Notes under the pieces: generated by a model
The model's input: the letters and a program-made list of their open reading frames with translations, nothing else
Database searches by the model: none
Told to the model about the DNA's origin: nothing
DNA from: Spinacia oleracea
Taxonomy: Eukaryota; Streptophyta; Magnoliopsida; Caryophyllales; Amaranthaceae
Assembly (NCBI RefSeq): GCF_020520425.1
Contig: NC_079492.1
Location: 61,007,042-61,071,041 of the forward strand
DNA: 64,000 nt
Reading direction: 5' to 3'
Shown: in pieces, positions 1 through 11,126 of the stretch
Numbering within the stretch: position 1 is the stretch's first letter
How the letters are laid out: each line of letters opens with the position of its first letter
Translations under genes and position numbers: made by a program

Positions 1-365
1 TCGGATATTTCGGCTCGGATATCCAAAAAAAATTCAGATTTTCATATCGGATTCGGATCAACCTTTTTTCCGTTTCAGATATCTGAATTATCCAAAATAT
101 TTTAAATTTTTTTAAAAAAACAATATAAAATTCCATTAAAATCCGATTCAAAAATTTAAAATTCGGTTTGATTTTAAGGGTTCGGATATTTCAGATCAGA
201 TATCCGAAAACGTTAGTGTAAAATGCGATTAATTTTGTATTTTTTTTAAAAAAATTATGATAGTTTTCGGCTTTTCGGTCTGAAATTTTCGGATCGGATT
301 CGGATCACATTTTTCTAATTCGAAAATTTCGAATCAGATTCGATATCCGAAATTGAACACCCCTA
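1..365. repeat. partial repeat rich in TCGGATAT / ATATCCGAA motifs
   Basis: The segment holds many near-copies of TCGGATAT and its complement ATATCCGA separated by A/T runs. It ends at about 365 with gaacaccccta, an end commonly seen on short hAT-like or unclassified plant repeats. The left end lies outside the window, so terminal repeats and a target duplication cannot be checked. There is no coding capacity. Confidence 0.4.
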
Positions 366-1508
366 CTCCGTAGTATAGGTATTTGAAAAAAACATGTACT
401 TTTTAATTGTAAAAATTTGTTTTACAACGTAAAAATGAGATTTTTAAAGGGTTAAAAATACAAAACGACATGATTACATTTAGCTCTACATATAACTGGA
501 TGTACCTTCTAACTCATGGATAAAGTGGGTATAGAGAGAAAGTTTCTCCATAAGTGTGAATACTCTAAAAATTAATGTTGTGACTTGTAATTTGAAAGTT
601 GTCACCAAGGGTAATGGTCCACAACTAGGTTGGTGAGAATTTGCAATATAAAATTGGTGGGAACGTGATAAGAATTAGATTGTTAATACCAAGGTAATCA
701 TTAACTGCATCGACCTCATTATTCTAATACCAAAGGTATATGTACGTACAAGATTCTCTTATACACCAGCATTAGTTTGTTAACACATCTTCAAACTCAC
801 TAAAAAATAAAAATGAAAGACAATAAATATTCAATCAATAGAAAAGTATAATGTACAAGATATCTTGTACACTAGGTGTATATGTAGTATAGTAGTAGAA
901 GCCTAAAAAATGGGCATTGCCGTTTTTGGTAATTGGAGTTACAGCCTGTCTTTTATGAGCGTGTGTAATGTATGACCGTTGACTAATCCTACAACTAATG
1001 TAAATGCCTTAACCACTTGAAATTTCGTAACTGTGGATCAAAGGAACAAAGATCAAGATCAAGATGTCTACTCAATTGATCTTATTGGGGTTCCTTCTAT
1101 CCTTGACTAGATTAGTGCCTATGCCATATACGACTGTTAAAAAATTATTAGTAAAGTGTGAACAGTGGATTATATATAAAAAGTCAATTGATGAAGATGT
1201 ATACTCAACTTATTGATCGAAAGGATCACCTAATCGAAAGAAGATTATCAATCGAAAAGGATATTGATAAATTCAACGGGTTATACACAAGCCTATATAA
1301 GAGATGAGATTGACAACATACAAGTCTGATAGAGTTTCATTCTAAAACCAATTGGTGACGAGTGCGGTCGGGGGTGTCTGGGTAGGCCATGGTCCCCCTC
1401 CTCCCCCTAAGAATCTATAACTATACTAAAAGAGAAGCACTTAAAACCAAAACTGACACGTATCGCTCTCACAAACAAAATTTTCCCGCTTTTTTGTGCT
1501 TTCCTAAT
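366..1508. other. AT-rich intergenic DNA, no gene seen
   Basis: No reading frame with recognisable protein similarity and no RNA gene is visible. The only notable site is a possible Helitron 5' terminus at 1414, listed separately. Confidence 0.6.
1414..1438 (+). other. possible Helitron 5' terminus
   Basis: After an A, the sequence TCTATAACTATACTAAAAG followed by AGAAGC resembles the common start of plant Helitrons (TC at the end, then a CTATA / AAAAGGAAGC-like stretch). No convincing 3' hairpin plus CTRR end was found nearby. A stretch around 43102-43125 with gcacgggtacaag is only vaguely like a Helitron 3' end. Confidence 0.2.
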
Positions 1509-2069
1509 TAAACAGAAGGAAATTTTGGTATTTACTACCTTTAAAATACACCACTTTTGTATTTACTACCTTATGAAATTTTTATTTTAAATTACTACCT
1601 TAAACTTCCAGATTCTTTTTATTTACTACCACTTTACAGTTTTCTCATTTTAAAATTAAGATATCTCCTTCGTTTCTTAATCGTTTAAAGTGATTCGAAG
1701 TTCATTATTTTCCTTTTTCTATAGGGATTTAATTGAGAACGTCATTTCAAAAAAAATCGTTTGATAATTCATAACATTTTAAAATTTTAAAAATAATATT
1801 TAATTTGTTTAAACTTTTACGAAATGTTAAAAGGTAAGATCCCTATGGAATCCTTACATATAAATGAGAAGAATGAGCTTTGAATCACTTAAAATGATTA
1901 AGAAACGAAAGAGATATCTCAATTTTAAAATAAGAAAACTGTAAAATGGTAGTGACTACAAATAAAATGGAACTTTAAGGTAGTAATTTAAAATAAAATT
2001 TTCATAAGGTAGTAAATACAAAAGTGGTGTATTTTTAAGGTAGTAAATACCAAAAAATCCTAAACAGAA
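1509..2069. mobile_element. Mutator-like foldback MITE with 9-bp target duplication
   Basis: The element proper is 1518-2060 (543 bp). Its left arm (about 1518-1740) is nearly the reverse complement of its right arm (about 1835-2060). Both ends begin GGA, then four to six mostly T bases and GGTATTTACTACC when read inward. It is flanked by a perfect 9-bp direct repeat, taaacagaa, at 1509-1517 and 2061-2069. A 9-bp duplication with long terminal inverted repeats is typical of Mutator-superfamily non-autonomous elements. There is no coding capacity. The recurring TACTACCTT motif within the arms could be a transposase-binding repeat, which is inference. Confidence 0.8.
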
Positions 2070-2174
2070 TAATTATATTCTTTAGTTGATTTATGACAAT
2101 ATTTTCCTTCCCAAATTAAAAAAAGAATAATTATATTACTTGATTTATGATAACACTATATTATTATATATGTT

Positions 2175-2195
2175 AAGAAAATATAGATTGTTAAC
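2175..2195. repeat. left target-site duplication of LINE-A
   Basis: These 21 bases (ending tagattgttaac) recur perfectly at 40522-40542, just after a short A-run. The match defines the ends of one LINE insertion now 38 kb long because of later nested insertions. Confidence 0.9.
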
Positions 2196-2234
2196 AAAGG
2201 TTCTCACTCAAAGACCTTGGTGATCTTAAAGAGA

Positions 2235-2681
2235 ATGGAGAGAGAAAGTAGGAGAGAGAGAAGGAGTCTCAAGAGTAGGATCCCCTGATCAGTGGACTAC
2301 GATACGCCGGAGAAACCCAAAGAACCACCACCGTCGAGCCTGCAAAACTTGTTTCGTCGATAACCTCCCCACTAACATATCCCCACACCATCTCGAGCAA
2401 CTATTCAAACCATATGGTCCTCTAACCAATATCTTCATCCCCACCAAACCAAGACCCAACCGCAAGCTTCGATATGCATTTGTTCAATTCGAATCCGATC
2501 ACTCCCAGGTCTCAGCCACCAAAGCAGTCAATGGTCTAAAAATTAACAGCCAGATATTAAGAGTCTTCGAAGCAAGAAAAGACTGACTGGTCAAGAATCA
2601 AGCACCCATCCGCAACCACCCTACTCACCATCACCAAAACCCAAACCTCATCCCAATCATTAAACCCCAAAAATATGGCAC
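2235..2681 (+). pseudogene. LINE-A ORF1, N-terminal part with RRM
   Basis: From 2341 the + strand encodes an RNA recognition motif. RNP2 reads CFVDNL and RNP1 reads LRYAFVQF about 40 residues later, which are the aromatic-rich beta strands that contact RNA in RRM proteins. In L1-type LINEs, ORF1 protein coats the element RNA. A stop (TGA, 2584-2586) follows the RRM directly. The first ATG (2235) is out of frame with the RRM, so at least one frameshift is likely. The reading resumes at 30001 after Tekay-1. The RRM ORF1 differs from the DUF4283 ORF1 of LINE-B in this window, so two distinct L1 subclades are present. Confidence 0.8.
2677..2681. repeat. target-site duplication (ggcac) of Tekay-1, left
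   Basis: The 5-bp sequence ggcac at 2677-2681 recurs at 29996-30000, directly after the other LTR. Confidence 0.9.
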
Positions 2682-5594
2682 AGTAACACCCTAATAATTC
2701 CTTGCTTTATAAAACCATTTTCCGACTTAAAATAAAGGAATTACTAAAGTATTACCGCCACCGTGATAACGGTTAAGGCTATTACCAGAATTACGCAACG
2801 GAATTAAATGTCAACTAACTTTTAAAAACATAATTAATGAAATATTGAGGCCTCCTACAATTTGGAACCATAATGGCCCAAAACCCAAAGTATAAATAAT
2901 TCAAACATTTCAAACATAAATAAAGTAAAGTTAAATAGTTCAAAATACGAAAACATGTAACTCTCTCGATCATCCCAAGCCACATGATTCCGATCTACCA
3001 ACCTGCTATTTTATTCTACTCCCCATCAATGCAAGTGCAAATGATAGATCATCATAGGGTCATTAAGGCAAAGGCCATGACCAAAACACACAAAGCACGT
3101 AGTCAGCAAAAGCTGAGTACTTACAAGAATAGAGTAAAATGAAACTAAAACATGCATCACTCACTAAGTACTAATCAACATGCAAAAGCCATATAATAAT
3201 TGACAACCAATCATGAATACAAGACTCGACACTTGACTCGACTCTTGACTCACAATTTAATTAGAATAAGCTTCGAACGGGCCAAAAGAATAATCCACAA
3301 AGGGAAAAGGTGATGGGAGCCAACCATACACCAAATATATAATAATAAAATCGGGCCATACCGAGTGTCGGGCCATACCGACGGAATTCCTGTGCATAAT
3401 ATAAATGAAACAACGTCTTGTATCATTAGTAGGAGTACGAGCTTTCCGGCAAGACTCCCCCCATTGTTCATACTCAAGGTATATACGTTCCAAGAGTTTT
3501 GAAGCTTGTTCTGGTTGCACTTTACGTTTATTAATGTTTTATTAAAGGCGAACTCAAGACTCACCAACATGCACACATACAATTAATAAACAACAACCAA
3601 AACAATCTTATTTTAAATGCTTTAGGACTTGTGATCAACAAGGCAAGACACTTGTGATATTACTACCATGTTCCTCCTCACCAAGGTGAGACTCCACATC
3701 ATGCACATTAACATGAGGGTTGTGCCCTTGCACGACAAATCCTAATTCATTTCATACATAATATTCCCAACTGAACCCTACATGTGCGGTGGCTTACGTG
3801 AGCTAACCCTTCACATGTGGTAATATAAGTAGTACAACTAAGTACGAATAATTGGCTCAAAGTATGCTAGACATCCCGTACAATAGCATACAAATAAATA
3901 ATCCATCCCTTGCATGTGAAATAAACCATACATGCATAAATATTGAACAACATGATTGACAATGAAATCCATAATCATAATAATTCCAACATGCTTGTTC
4001 AACAATTAATCCAATAAATCCAACATCACAAATCACATGCTCGTTCACCAAAATAAACATGATTCCACATAATGTAATTCACATCATCAACAATCATGTA
4101 ATGTCATTGACAAAAGGTGTGGTCGCCCTAGACTTGTACGTACCTTGAATACCTAAGCGTAGGGGCCACTTTGCAATAACGAGCACTCAACTAGAAATCA
4201 CCTCCTATCATCAAAATAATGAAACTTGAATTATTTCCATGTTCATTCAATTTCCAGCAACTTTATAAAATTTAAAATCTCCTTTAAACTTTAGAATTCA
4301 ATCGTTTTTCAATAATAAAATCGTCTCAATTTGCAAAATCAATCCCTAGTACAAAACATACTTTTTCCGCCTTTAAAATCAATAAAAATCGACACTTTAA
4401 ACCTGAATTCAAATCTGAAATTATAATTGATTATCATAATTAAAATCATCGCCTAATTATGCTAATCAATTGACACCTTAGGTCTAGGTTAAAACCCTAA
4501 CTTGAAAATCCCAATAACACTAGTTTATTATCATAAAAATCAATGCTTTATTCAATAAACAAATCTGAAAATTCATCCTTTAATAATTAAAACAAACCTA
4601 ATGAATCACAACACGCAAATCCTCAAACCACGGTTTTCATAACCGGTTCCCAGCATTTTAATTACTCAAAACAATATTAATATAATAATTTAAAATACGG
4701 AATTTAAATAGAATAGGTAAGGAAGAAGAGAATTATACCAATCCGGCCTATAGCACGGAACAACCACGAATTTAAAGTGATTGGGCGAAAATTGAACAAG
4801 AACGAACACGAACAACACACACACACACACGCACAATCCGTGTGCGGGTGCGCGCGCAGCGATGAGGGGACGAGGCGGCAGCAGCCGCGCGCGGGCTAGG
4901 CGCTATGCGCGGGGGATGCTGGGCGAGTGAAGGTGAGGGTGCTGGGCGAGAGCGAGAGGGAGTGCAGCGCTATGCGCGAGGGCACGAGAGAGAGAGAGCG
5001 AGGGAGGTTTTGGGCGCTGTGTGCGAGGGCACGAGCGAGAGAGCGAGGGAGCGAGGGAGTGCAGCGCTGGGCGTGAGGCCGAGCAACACGAGAGCACAGC
5101 AGCGCGAGCATGGGCCTGCGTGCGTGCGGACGAGCCGAGCAAAAGAGGAGAGGGAAAGAGGAGTGTTGGGCAAGCAAAGAAAAAATAGGGTTTATGAATT
5201 TTAGGGGCTCATTTAATGATGGGGGAGTCCTATTTATGGGCTCCCTAATCCCTTGATGGGCTAGGCTTAGGGGATTTGAGTCGGGCTTAGGAATTAAATG
5301 ACTTGGGCTAGCTTAGGATTTAAACTAAACTCTTTTGATTGGGCTCGTTTAATAAAACGAATTGGACTTTTTCTTTAAAACCCGAAGCTTTAAAAATCAT
5401 TTGCAACTCATATAATTTCCCGACTCAAGAATTAAATTCGTTTCGTAATTAATTAAAATAATAAATATTCTAATTAATTAAAATACATTAAATAAAATGC
5501 ATTTAAATATTATTTAAATGTTAATAAATCCTAAAATGCTTTATAAATATAATAAAATATACTTATAAATATTATAAAAATACGAGGTATTACA
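2682..5594 (-). repeat. 3' LTR of Tekay-1
   Basis: The LTR starts agtaacacc (the expected tgtaacacc with the first T changed to A) and ends ggtattaca. It matches 27095-29995 with small differences, including a 12-bp length difference near 3230-3245. A sampled hand comparison of the first 0.9 kb suggests about 2% divergence. It contains the CA repeat at 4814-4833, the GC/CT-rich leader at about 4840-5165 and a degenerate TATA site (ctatttatgg, 5230-5239). Confidence 0.9.
3443..3506 (-). other. 64-nt block identical between Tekay-1 and Tekay-2 LTRs
   Basis: This block (starting tttccggcaagactcccccc on +) is identical to 45759-45822 in Tekay-2, although the two LTR families are strongly diverged elsewhere. 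Other copies are at 27843-27906 (same) and in the right Tekay-2 LTR (one change seen). The frames continuing beyond it differ between the families, so selection on RNA or DNA is more likely than on a peptide. It lies in the transcribed part of the LTR. Confidence 0.75.
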
Positions 5595-5640
5595 GTCTAC
5601 CCTCCTTAAAAGAAGTTTCGTCCCGAAACTTGGGTTCGGA
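5595..5640 (-). other. polypurine tract and hairpin next to the 3' LTR of Tekay-1
   Basis: Read on the - strand, a purine-rich tract (aaggagggtaga) abuts the 3' LTR, where plus-strand DNA synthesis primes. Directly beside it is a perfect 8-bp stem with a 3-nt loop (AAGTTTCG-TCC-CGAAACTT on +, 5615-5633). Tekay-2 has the same arrangement at 47898-47936. Confidence 0.75.
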
Positions 5641-5825
5641 AATCAAAATTCAACTCAAACTTCAGACTTTCTGAGACTTTCAATACGTTCATTTACAAAA
5701 ATTTTAAGTTGTTGTACTCTTTACATGATTAAACAGGACAATAATAAGTGCAAATTCAATAGAAAGCACTAAATTGAGCATAAAATAGGGGAAAACAAGG
5801 TCAAAAGCGCGAAATTCTACCGCAC

Positions 5826-5865
5826 TCTACCCCCCTTAAAAGACACGAGTTACGACCCCGTAACT
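5826..5865 (-). other. second polypurine tract and hairpin, just after the pol stop (Tekay-1)
   Basis: The sequence tctaccccccttaaaagaca followed by the inverted repeat gagttacg-acc-ccgtaactc repeats the PPT-plus-hairpin design of 5595-5640 about 230 bp away. Tekay-2 has the counterpart at 48140-48180 with a weaker stem. It lies immediately beyond the end of the pol frame. Confidence 0.6.
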
Positions 5866-7568
5866 CAACTAACCTCGGGAAAAATCTCGGGAAATTTCTT
5901 TCTCATTTCGTCCTCCGCTTCCCAAGTGGCTTCCTCAGATTCTTGATTAGACCACAACACTTTGACAATTTTCACATCTTTAGTACGCGTACTACGCACT
6001 TTGCTATCAAGGATTTTGACAGGTCTTTCCTCAAAGGTTAGACTTTGGTCTAATTCTATGGTCTCCGGTTGCAACACATGCGATTTATCCGGGATATATT
6101 TCCTTAACTGAGATATGTGGAACACATTATGCACTCTATGCAAGTCCATAGGGAAGGCTAGTCTATAGGCTACCTTTCCGATTCTTTCTAAGATCTCATA
6201 TGGGCCTATGTACTTAGGGCTTAACTTCCCTTTCTTTCCAAATCTCATGACACCTTTCATTGGTGACACTTTGAGCAACACTTTATCACCTATGTTGAAC
6301 TCTTCATCCCTACGTTTCAAGTCTGCATAACTCTTTTGGCGATCCTGCGCCGCTTGAATCTTTGATTGGATGGTTCTGATTTGGTTCATGGTGTCCTCTA
6401 TCATTTGAGGTCCCAACACTAAGGTTTCACTAATATCGTTCCAGCAAAGTGGACTTCTACACTTTCATCCATACAAAGCCTCAAATGGTGCCATTCCAAT
6501 GCTAGCATGATAGCTATTGTTATAGGAAAACTCAATCAAATCTAGGCTATCTTCCCAACTTCCTTGGAAATCAATAACGCATGCCCGAAGCATGTCCTCC
6601 AGGGTTTGGATAGTCCTTTCAGTTTGCCCATCCGTGGCTGGGTGGAAGGCTGTACTCATTTTCAATGTCGTACCAAAACTCTTCTGCACACTTTTCTAGA
6701 AATTCGAAAGAAACCTTGAATCCATATCTGATACGATATCCTTAGGAACTCCAGGTAACCTCACAACATTCTTAATGTAGGCTTTAGCAAGTTGTTCCAT
6801 TTTTCAGGTTTCCTTCATTGGTATAAACACTGCTGACTTAGTCAACCTATCTACCACAACCCAAATTGTATCGTTTCCAGTCTTTGACTTAGGTAAACAA
6901 GTGACGAAGTCCATAGAAATACAGTCCCATTTCCAGCTTGGAATCTCTAAAGGTTGGACCTTCCCTTGAGGTCTCCTATGCTCAATCTTAACTTTCTGAC
7001 AAGTCAGACATCTAGCCACAAATTCAGCCACTTCGTTCTTCATCCTTGGCCACCAATAGACCTTCTTCAAGTCCTTATACAACTTGTCACCACCTGGGTG
7101 CACAGAATATGACGTATTATGCCCTTCTTTCATCAATTTCTCCTTCAATTCTCCACACTTTTGAGGTACGCACCACCTGCCTTTGTACCTCAAACTTCCA
7201 TCATAATGGATTAGGAAATCTAACTCCTTACCCTGCGAAATCTTTTCCTTGATTCGCTCCAACTTTACATCACCAGCCTGATTCTCCCGAATCTCATCAA
7301 ATATCGACGGTTGGATGGTTAAGGAGTTCATTATTCCCACAAGGCTTTCACCACTTACTATTTCAAGGTTCAAACGCTGCATGTCCTTACACAGCTCGTT
7401 AGCAACGACTAACGCATTAACACTATGACTTGATTTCCTACTCAAGGCATCCGCAACTATATTGGCTTTTCCCTCATGGTACTGGATATCCAAATCATAG
7501 TCCTTAATTAACTCCAACCACCTTCGTTGGCGCATATTCAAATCCTTCTGTGTGAAGATGTACTTCAA
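5865..7568 (-). pseudogene. Tekay-1 pol, C-terminal half: RNase H end, integrase, chromodomain
   Basis: The frame begins within RNase H and continues into integrase. There is a zinc-binding H-H-C-C region ([11 protein letters not shown] ... CLTCQKV, about 7090-6975). The catalytic core follows, starting with D in WDCISMDF and ending with E in APFEALYG. The last about 100 residues carry a chromodomain-like tail with KVLWSNQ and ATWEAEDEM, expected to bind modified histones and steer integration. Three stops break it: near 6804 (a Trp codon in Tekay-2), near 6697 (Trp in Tekay-2) and near 6462-6465 (Arg CGA in Tekay-2). Each is explained by a C-to-T change on one strand. A one-base insertion near 7590 separates it from the upstream frame. 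Confidence 0.88.
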
Positions 7569-9930
7569 ACTTTTGTGGTCCGTAAATATCCTACACTTTC
7601 ACACTGTACAGATAGTGTCTCCATATCTTCAATGCAAACACTATAGCAGCCAACTCTAAATCATGGGTAGGGTAATTGGATTCATATGGCTTCAATTTCC
7701 TTGACACATACGCAATAACCTTCCCGTTCTGCATCAATACACACCCTAAACCATTCTTAGAGGCATCACTATACACGTCATATGCACCACTCTCACCTGG
7801 TAAGGTTAATACTGGTGCGATTGTCAATCGTGTCTTTAAGGCTTGGAATGCTTCCTCACACTGGTCACTCCATTCAAACTTTGCTTCCTTATTCACCAAG
7901 GTAGTCATGGGCTTGGCTATCCTAGAGAAGTCTTGCACAAAGCACCTATAGTAGCCAGCTAATCCCAGAAAACTACGAATGTCAGGCACACTCTTGGGTG
8001 TAGGCCATTCACTAACAGCTTTGATCTTAGCAAGGTCAACTGCCACTCCTTCTTTTGACACAAAATGTCCCAAAAATGCAACTCTTTCCAACCAAAACTC
8101 ACACTTTGAGAACTTGGCATACAACTGGTTATCTCTCAAGGTACTCAACACCGATCTCAAGTGTTCTGCGTGATCTTCTTCACTCTTTGAATACACTAAG
8201 ATGTCATCTATGAAAACCACTACAAACTTGTCCAAATAGGCATGGAATACACGGTTCATTAAGTCTATAAATATTGCAGGGGCATTGGTTAACCCAAAAG
8301 GCATAACAGTGAACTCATAATGTCCGTATCTAGTCCTGAATGCGGTCTTTGGTATATGGTGATCAACGATTCTCAATTGATGATAACCCAAACACAAATC
8401 GATCTTCGAAAAGATTCCAGCTCCCTTAAGTTGGTCAAATAGGTCTTCTATCCTAGGTAATGGATACTTGTTCTTGATCGTGACCTTATTGAGCTCCCTG
8501 TAGTCTATATAGAGGCTCATACTTCCATCCTTTTTCTTCACAAACAACACTGGTGCTCCCCAAGGCGATGCACTTGACCTAATGTAACCTTTCTCCAATA
8601 GATCCTCTAGTTGGCTTTTTAACTCATTCATTTCTGCTGGAGCCATTCGATAGGGTGCTTTTGAAATAGGGGCGGTTACAGGCACTAAATCTATGGTAAA
8701 GTCAATAGGTCGATTGGGGGGCATCCCCGGGATCTCTTCTGGAAATACATCAAGGAATTCATTAACTACTGCATTATCCTCAGGCCGATCCTTGATCACA
8801 TGCTCTAGGTTTCTCACATTACATAAGAAGGTTGGGTTCCCTTTACTGACTAGCTTCACGAGTTCCATTGCCGTGATGATTCCTATGTTCTTAGGCTTAC
8901 CAAAACGACGATATGATACTACCTTGCCTAGGCTAGACCTCAAGTGAACCTTCTGTTTCTCACAATCTATTTTGGCTTTGAACTTGGCCAACCAATCCAT
9001 TCCTAGAATTACATCTAGCTCTCCTAACTCAAACTCGATTAGGTTAGATAAGAACACGATCTTGGCTATGGTCAAAGGCACATCTCTATGAATTTTGGTA
9101 CACTTCACTATACTACCAGTAGGTATGACTATAGGTACCTCAATTGGTTCAGGCTCTTTCAACCCTAGTTTCCCCAAAGCATCTACTGATATAAAAGAAT
9201 AAGTCGCACCAGAATCAAATAGAACTTTAACTAAAACGGAATTAATAGAAAAAGTACCCGCTATGACGTCAGAGGAAGTCTCCGCTTCTTGCCTAGATAT
9301 CACATTCAACTTTCCTTGGGCAACTCCTTTGTTATAGCCACCTCCATTGGTGTTCCCATTGTTGTTTCGGTTCCCATTCTGCTGTTGGTTCCCTCCAGGC
9401 TTTCCATGTTTCTGGTGATTGCCATTGCTATTGCCATTGTTACCACCTTGGTGGTTCCTTTGATTTCCACCTCCATTTCCCCCATTCCTGTTCTGATTGT
9501 TCCGGTTATTGGCTTGGAGGTTACCTTGGTTAGGCTTTCCATTCTTAGAATAGCATTCATACTCCCTATGCCCTAACTTCTGACAGAATCTACAAGTCAC
9601 CAAATTTCCATCACAATCCTTTCCAGCGTGATTCATGTTACAGCGCCTACAGTCGTAGGTTCGTACTCCATTCCTTCCAAACTGATTTCCACCACCTTGG
9701 TTGTTGCGATTACCACCATTGTTAGCCCTAAACTGGAAATTCCCATTTCCTTTGTGCTTCTTAAAATTCCCTTGATTCTGATGGTTATTCCCTTGATTCA
9801 AGCTTCCACCATCCTTTCTCTTTTCAGCACTACCATTCTTCCTTTGCTGTAACCCATACAGGTGAGCAGCTTTTCCGTACAGGGTGTCTAATGAGGTAAA
9901 GGTCTCTCTAGACAACAACAGCTGTAAGTC
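7569..9930 (-). pseudogene. Tekay-1 gag C-terminus, protease, reverse transcriptase, RNase H start
   Basis: This long open stretch continues the gag begun at 25103 on the far side of the Athila-like insert. In order it has an Asn/Gly-rich nucleocapsid with two zinc knuckles ([13 protein letters not shown] and [14 protein letters not shown], about 9555-9651), an aspartic protease with DSGA at about 9215, and a reverse transcriptase with FIDD at about 8205 and the PFGLTNAP motif. The beginning of RNase H ([13 protein letters not shown], about 7770) follows. The proteins act in the cytoplasmic particle to mature Gag and copy the RNA. The frame ends at about 7591 through a one-base insertion relative to Tekay-2. 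The shift comes before the integrase, so this copy cannot make a full Pol. Confidence 0.9.
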
Positions 9931-9935
9931 CATGG
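9931..9935. repeat. target-site duplication (catgg) of the Athila-like element, left
   Basis: The 5-bp sequence catgg at 9931-9935 recurs at 24576-24580. Removing the insert plus one copy rejoins the gag frame of Tekay-1 in register. Confidence 0.92.
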
Positions 9936-10821
9936 TGACAGGCTAAAGTCGTATCACCTAATCAAAAATAACCTAAGGTCCACTAGCTAGGTAGCAAGGG
10001 AAGTCAGGATCGAATCCACAGGGAGACAGGCGTTCTTTCTACTATTAATTAATTAAACTAAACTATTGGGAACAAGATTTGGTTGATTGTTTGTAAACTA
10101 ATACTACGAACGATAATTAAATAAGTATGAATCAAGATATTAAGGGAATCTAGGGAATAGGTTCATCAGCGATTTTCAATCCAGGACAATGAACAATCAC
10201 GATAATCAACAAAGTAATTAATTAGACTAGCATGCTCTCTCAAATCGATACTAGTCATAGACTTAGAATTAACGGGCTCTCGCTACTTATTAATCCCAAT
10301 TCAACCTATTGACACAAGCCTAAACATCAAATTGCATCTCTCGAATTTTAACTTGATATTGCATAACTACACAATTAAACCTGCGCAAATCTAATTGAAT
10401 AGTGGAATAAACCAATCAATAGGAATTAATCACAATGTCAATAATCGCAATTATTCAAAATCCCATCATACTAATTCATGGATCCCCAAACCCTAGAAAT
10501 TAAACTACTCACAAATATTATCAATAAACAAAGCAAGCATATTAATTGAAAGCATAGTTGAAACAAAGTAATAAATCAAAGTAAGAAAATAATACCTAAT
10601 TGAAGAACAATGGAATACTAAAGTTTGAACTTTTAATTGGAAATAAAACTAAGTGTTGGAACAATTGGAGAGAAAACTAAGCTTAGGAAAATAAACTAAG
10701 TGTTTCCAAACTAGAAAATAAGATATCTCTAAAAATATAAGGGGCTAGTATTTATAGTTTGCCCAAAATACAAGCCAAAAACCGGAAAGAAAACACGCGC
10801 ATAAGTGCAGGAGGTTGGCGT

Positions 10822-10981
10822 CGCCCGATCGGGTGTCGCTTCGCCCGATCGGGCGATGCACTCGATAGTCGACCCGATCGGGCCAAAATCCGCCCGATCG
10901 GGCGGATTGCAAACTCTCCACATAAGCTTTCGGATAACTGCCCGATCCGGATCGGGCGAGCTGCCCCCGATCGGGCGCGCG
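10822..10981. repeat. GC-rich palindrome array in the LTR (GCCCGATCGGGC type)
   Basis: Six palindromes centred on CCCGATCGGG lie within 160 bp of otherwise AT-rich DNA. One is the expanded perfect palindrome of the form GCCCGATCCGGATCGGGC at about 10940-10958. The same array is in the other LTR (24054-24213). It lies upstream of the TATA box in the direction of transcription. LINE-B inserted at the last palindrome. Confidence 0.85.
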
Positions 10982-11126
10982 TTTTTTTTTTTTTTTGGCA
11001 AATAATAATGAGCTTTATTTACCAAGTAATCAGAGTGTTAACAAACTCTGAAAACACCAACTGTCCAACAGACACAACCAAGCACCTAGCTAACGAACAC
11101 AAGCTAGCAAATGAGCACAGAGGCTA

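Noticed and set aside
3250-3582. Small conserved frame in all four Tekay LTRs (ERIYLEYEQWGESCRK)
   Set aside because: The protein similarity stops abruptly where the frames diverge although DNA identity continues, so conservation is at the nucleotide level. It is reported instead as a conserved block.
4905-5204. Open frames on both strands through the GC/CT-rich part of the Tekay LTRs (also 29092-29583, 47107-47530, 56847-57282)
   Set aside because: Composition gives Arg/Ser/Leu/Ala-rich low-complexity translations in several frames at once. The frames are not conserved between the two Tekay families, so they are by-products of base composition.
9289-9852. Hydrophobic frames on + opposite Tekay gag
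   Set aside because: These are antisense readings of the Asn/Gly-rich nucleocapsid coding sequence.
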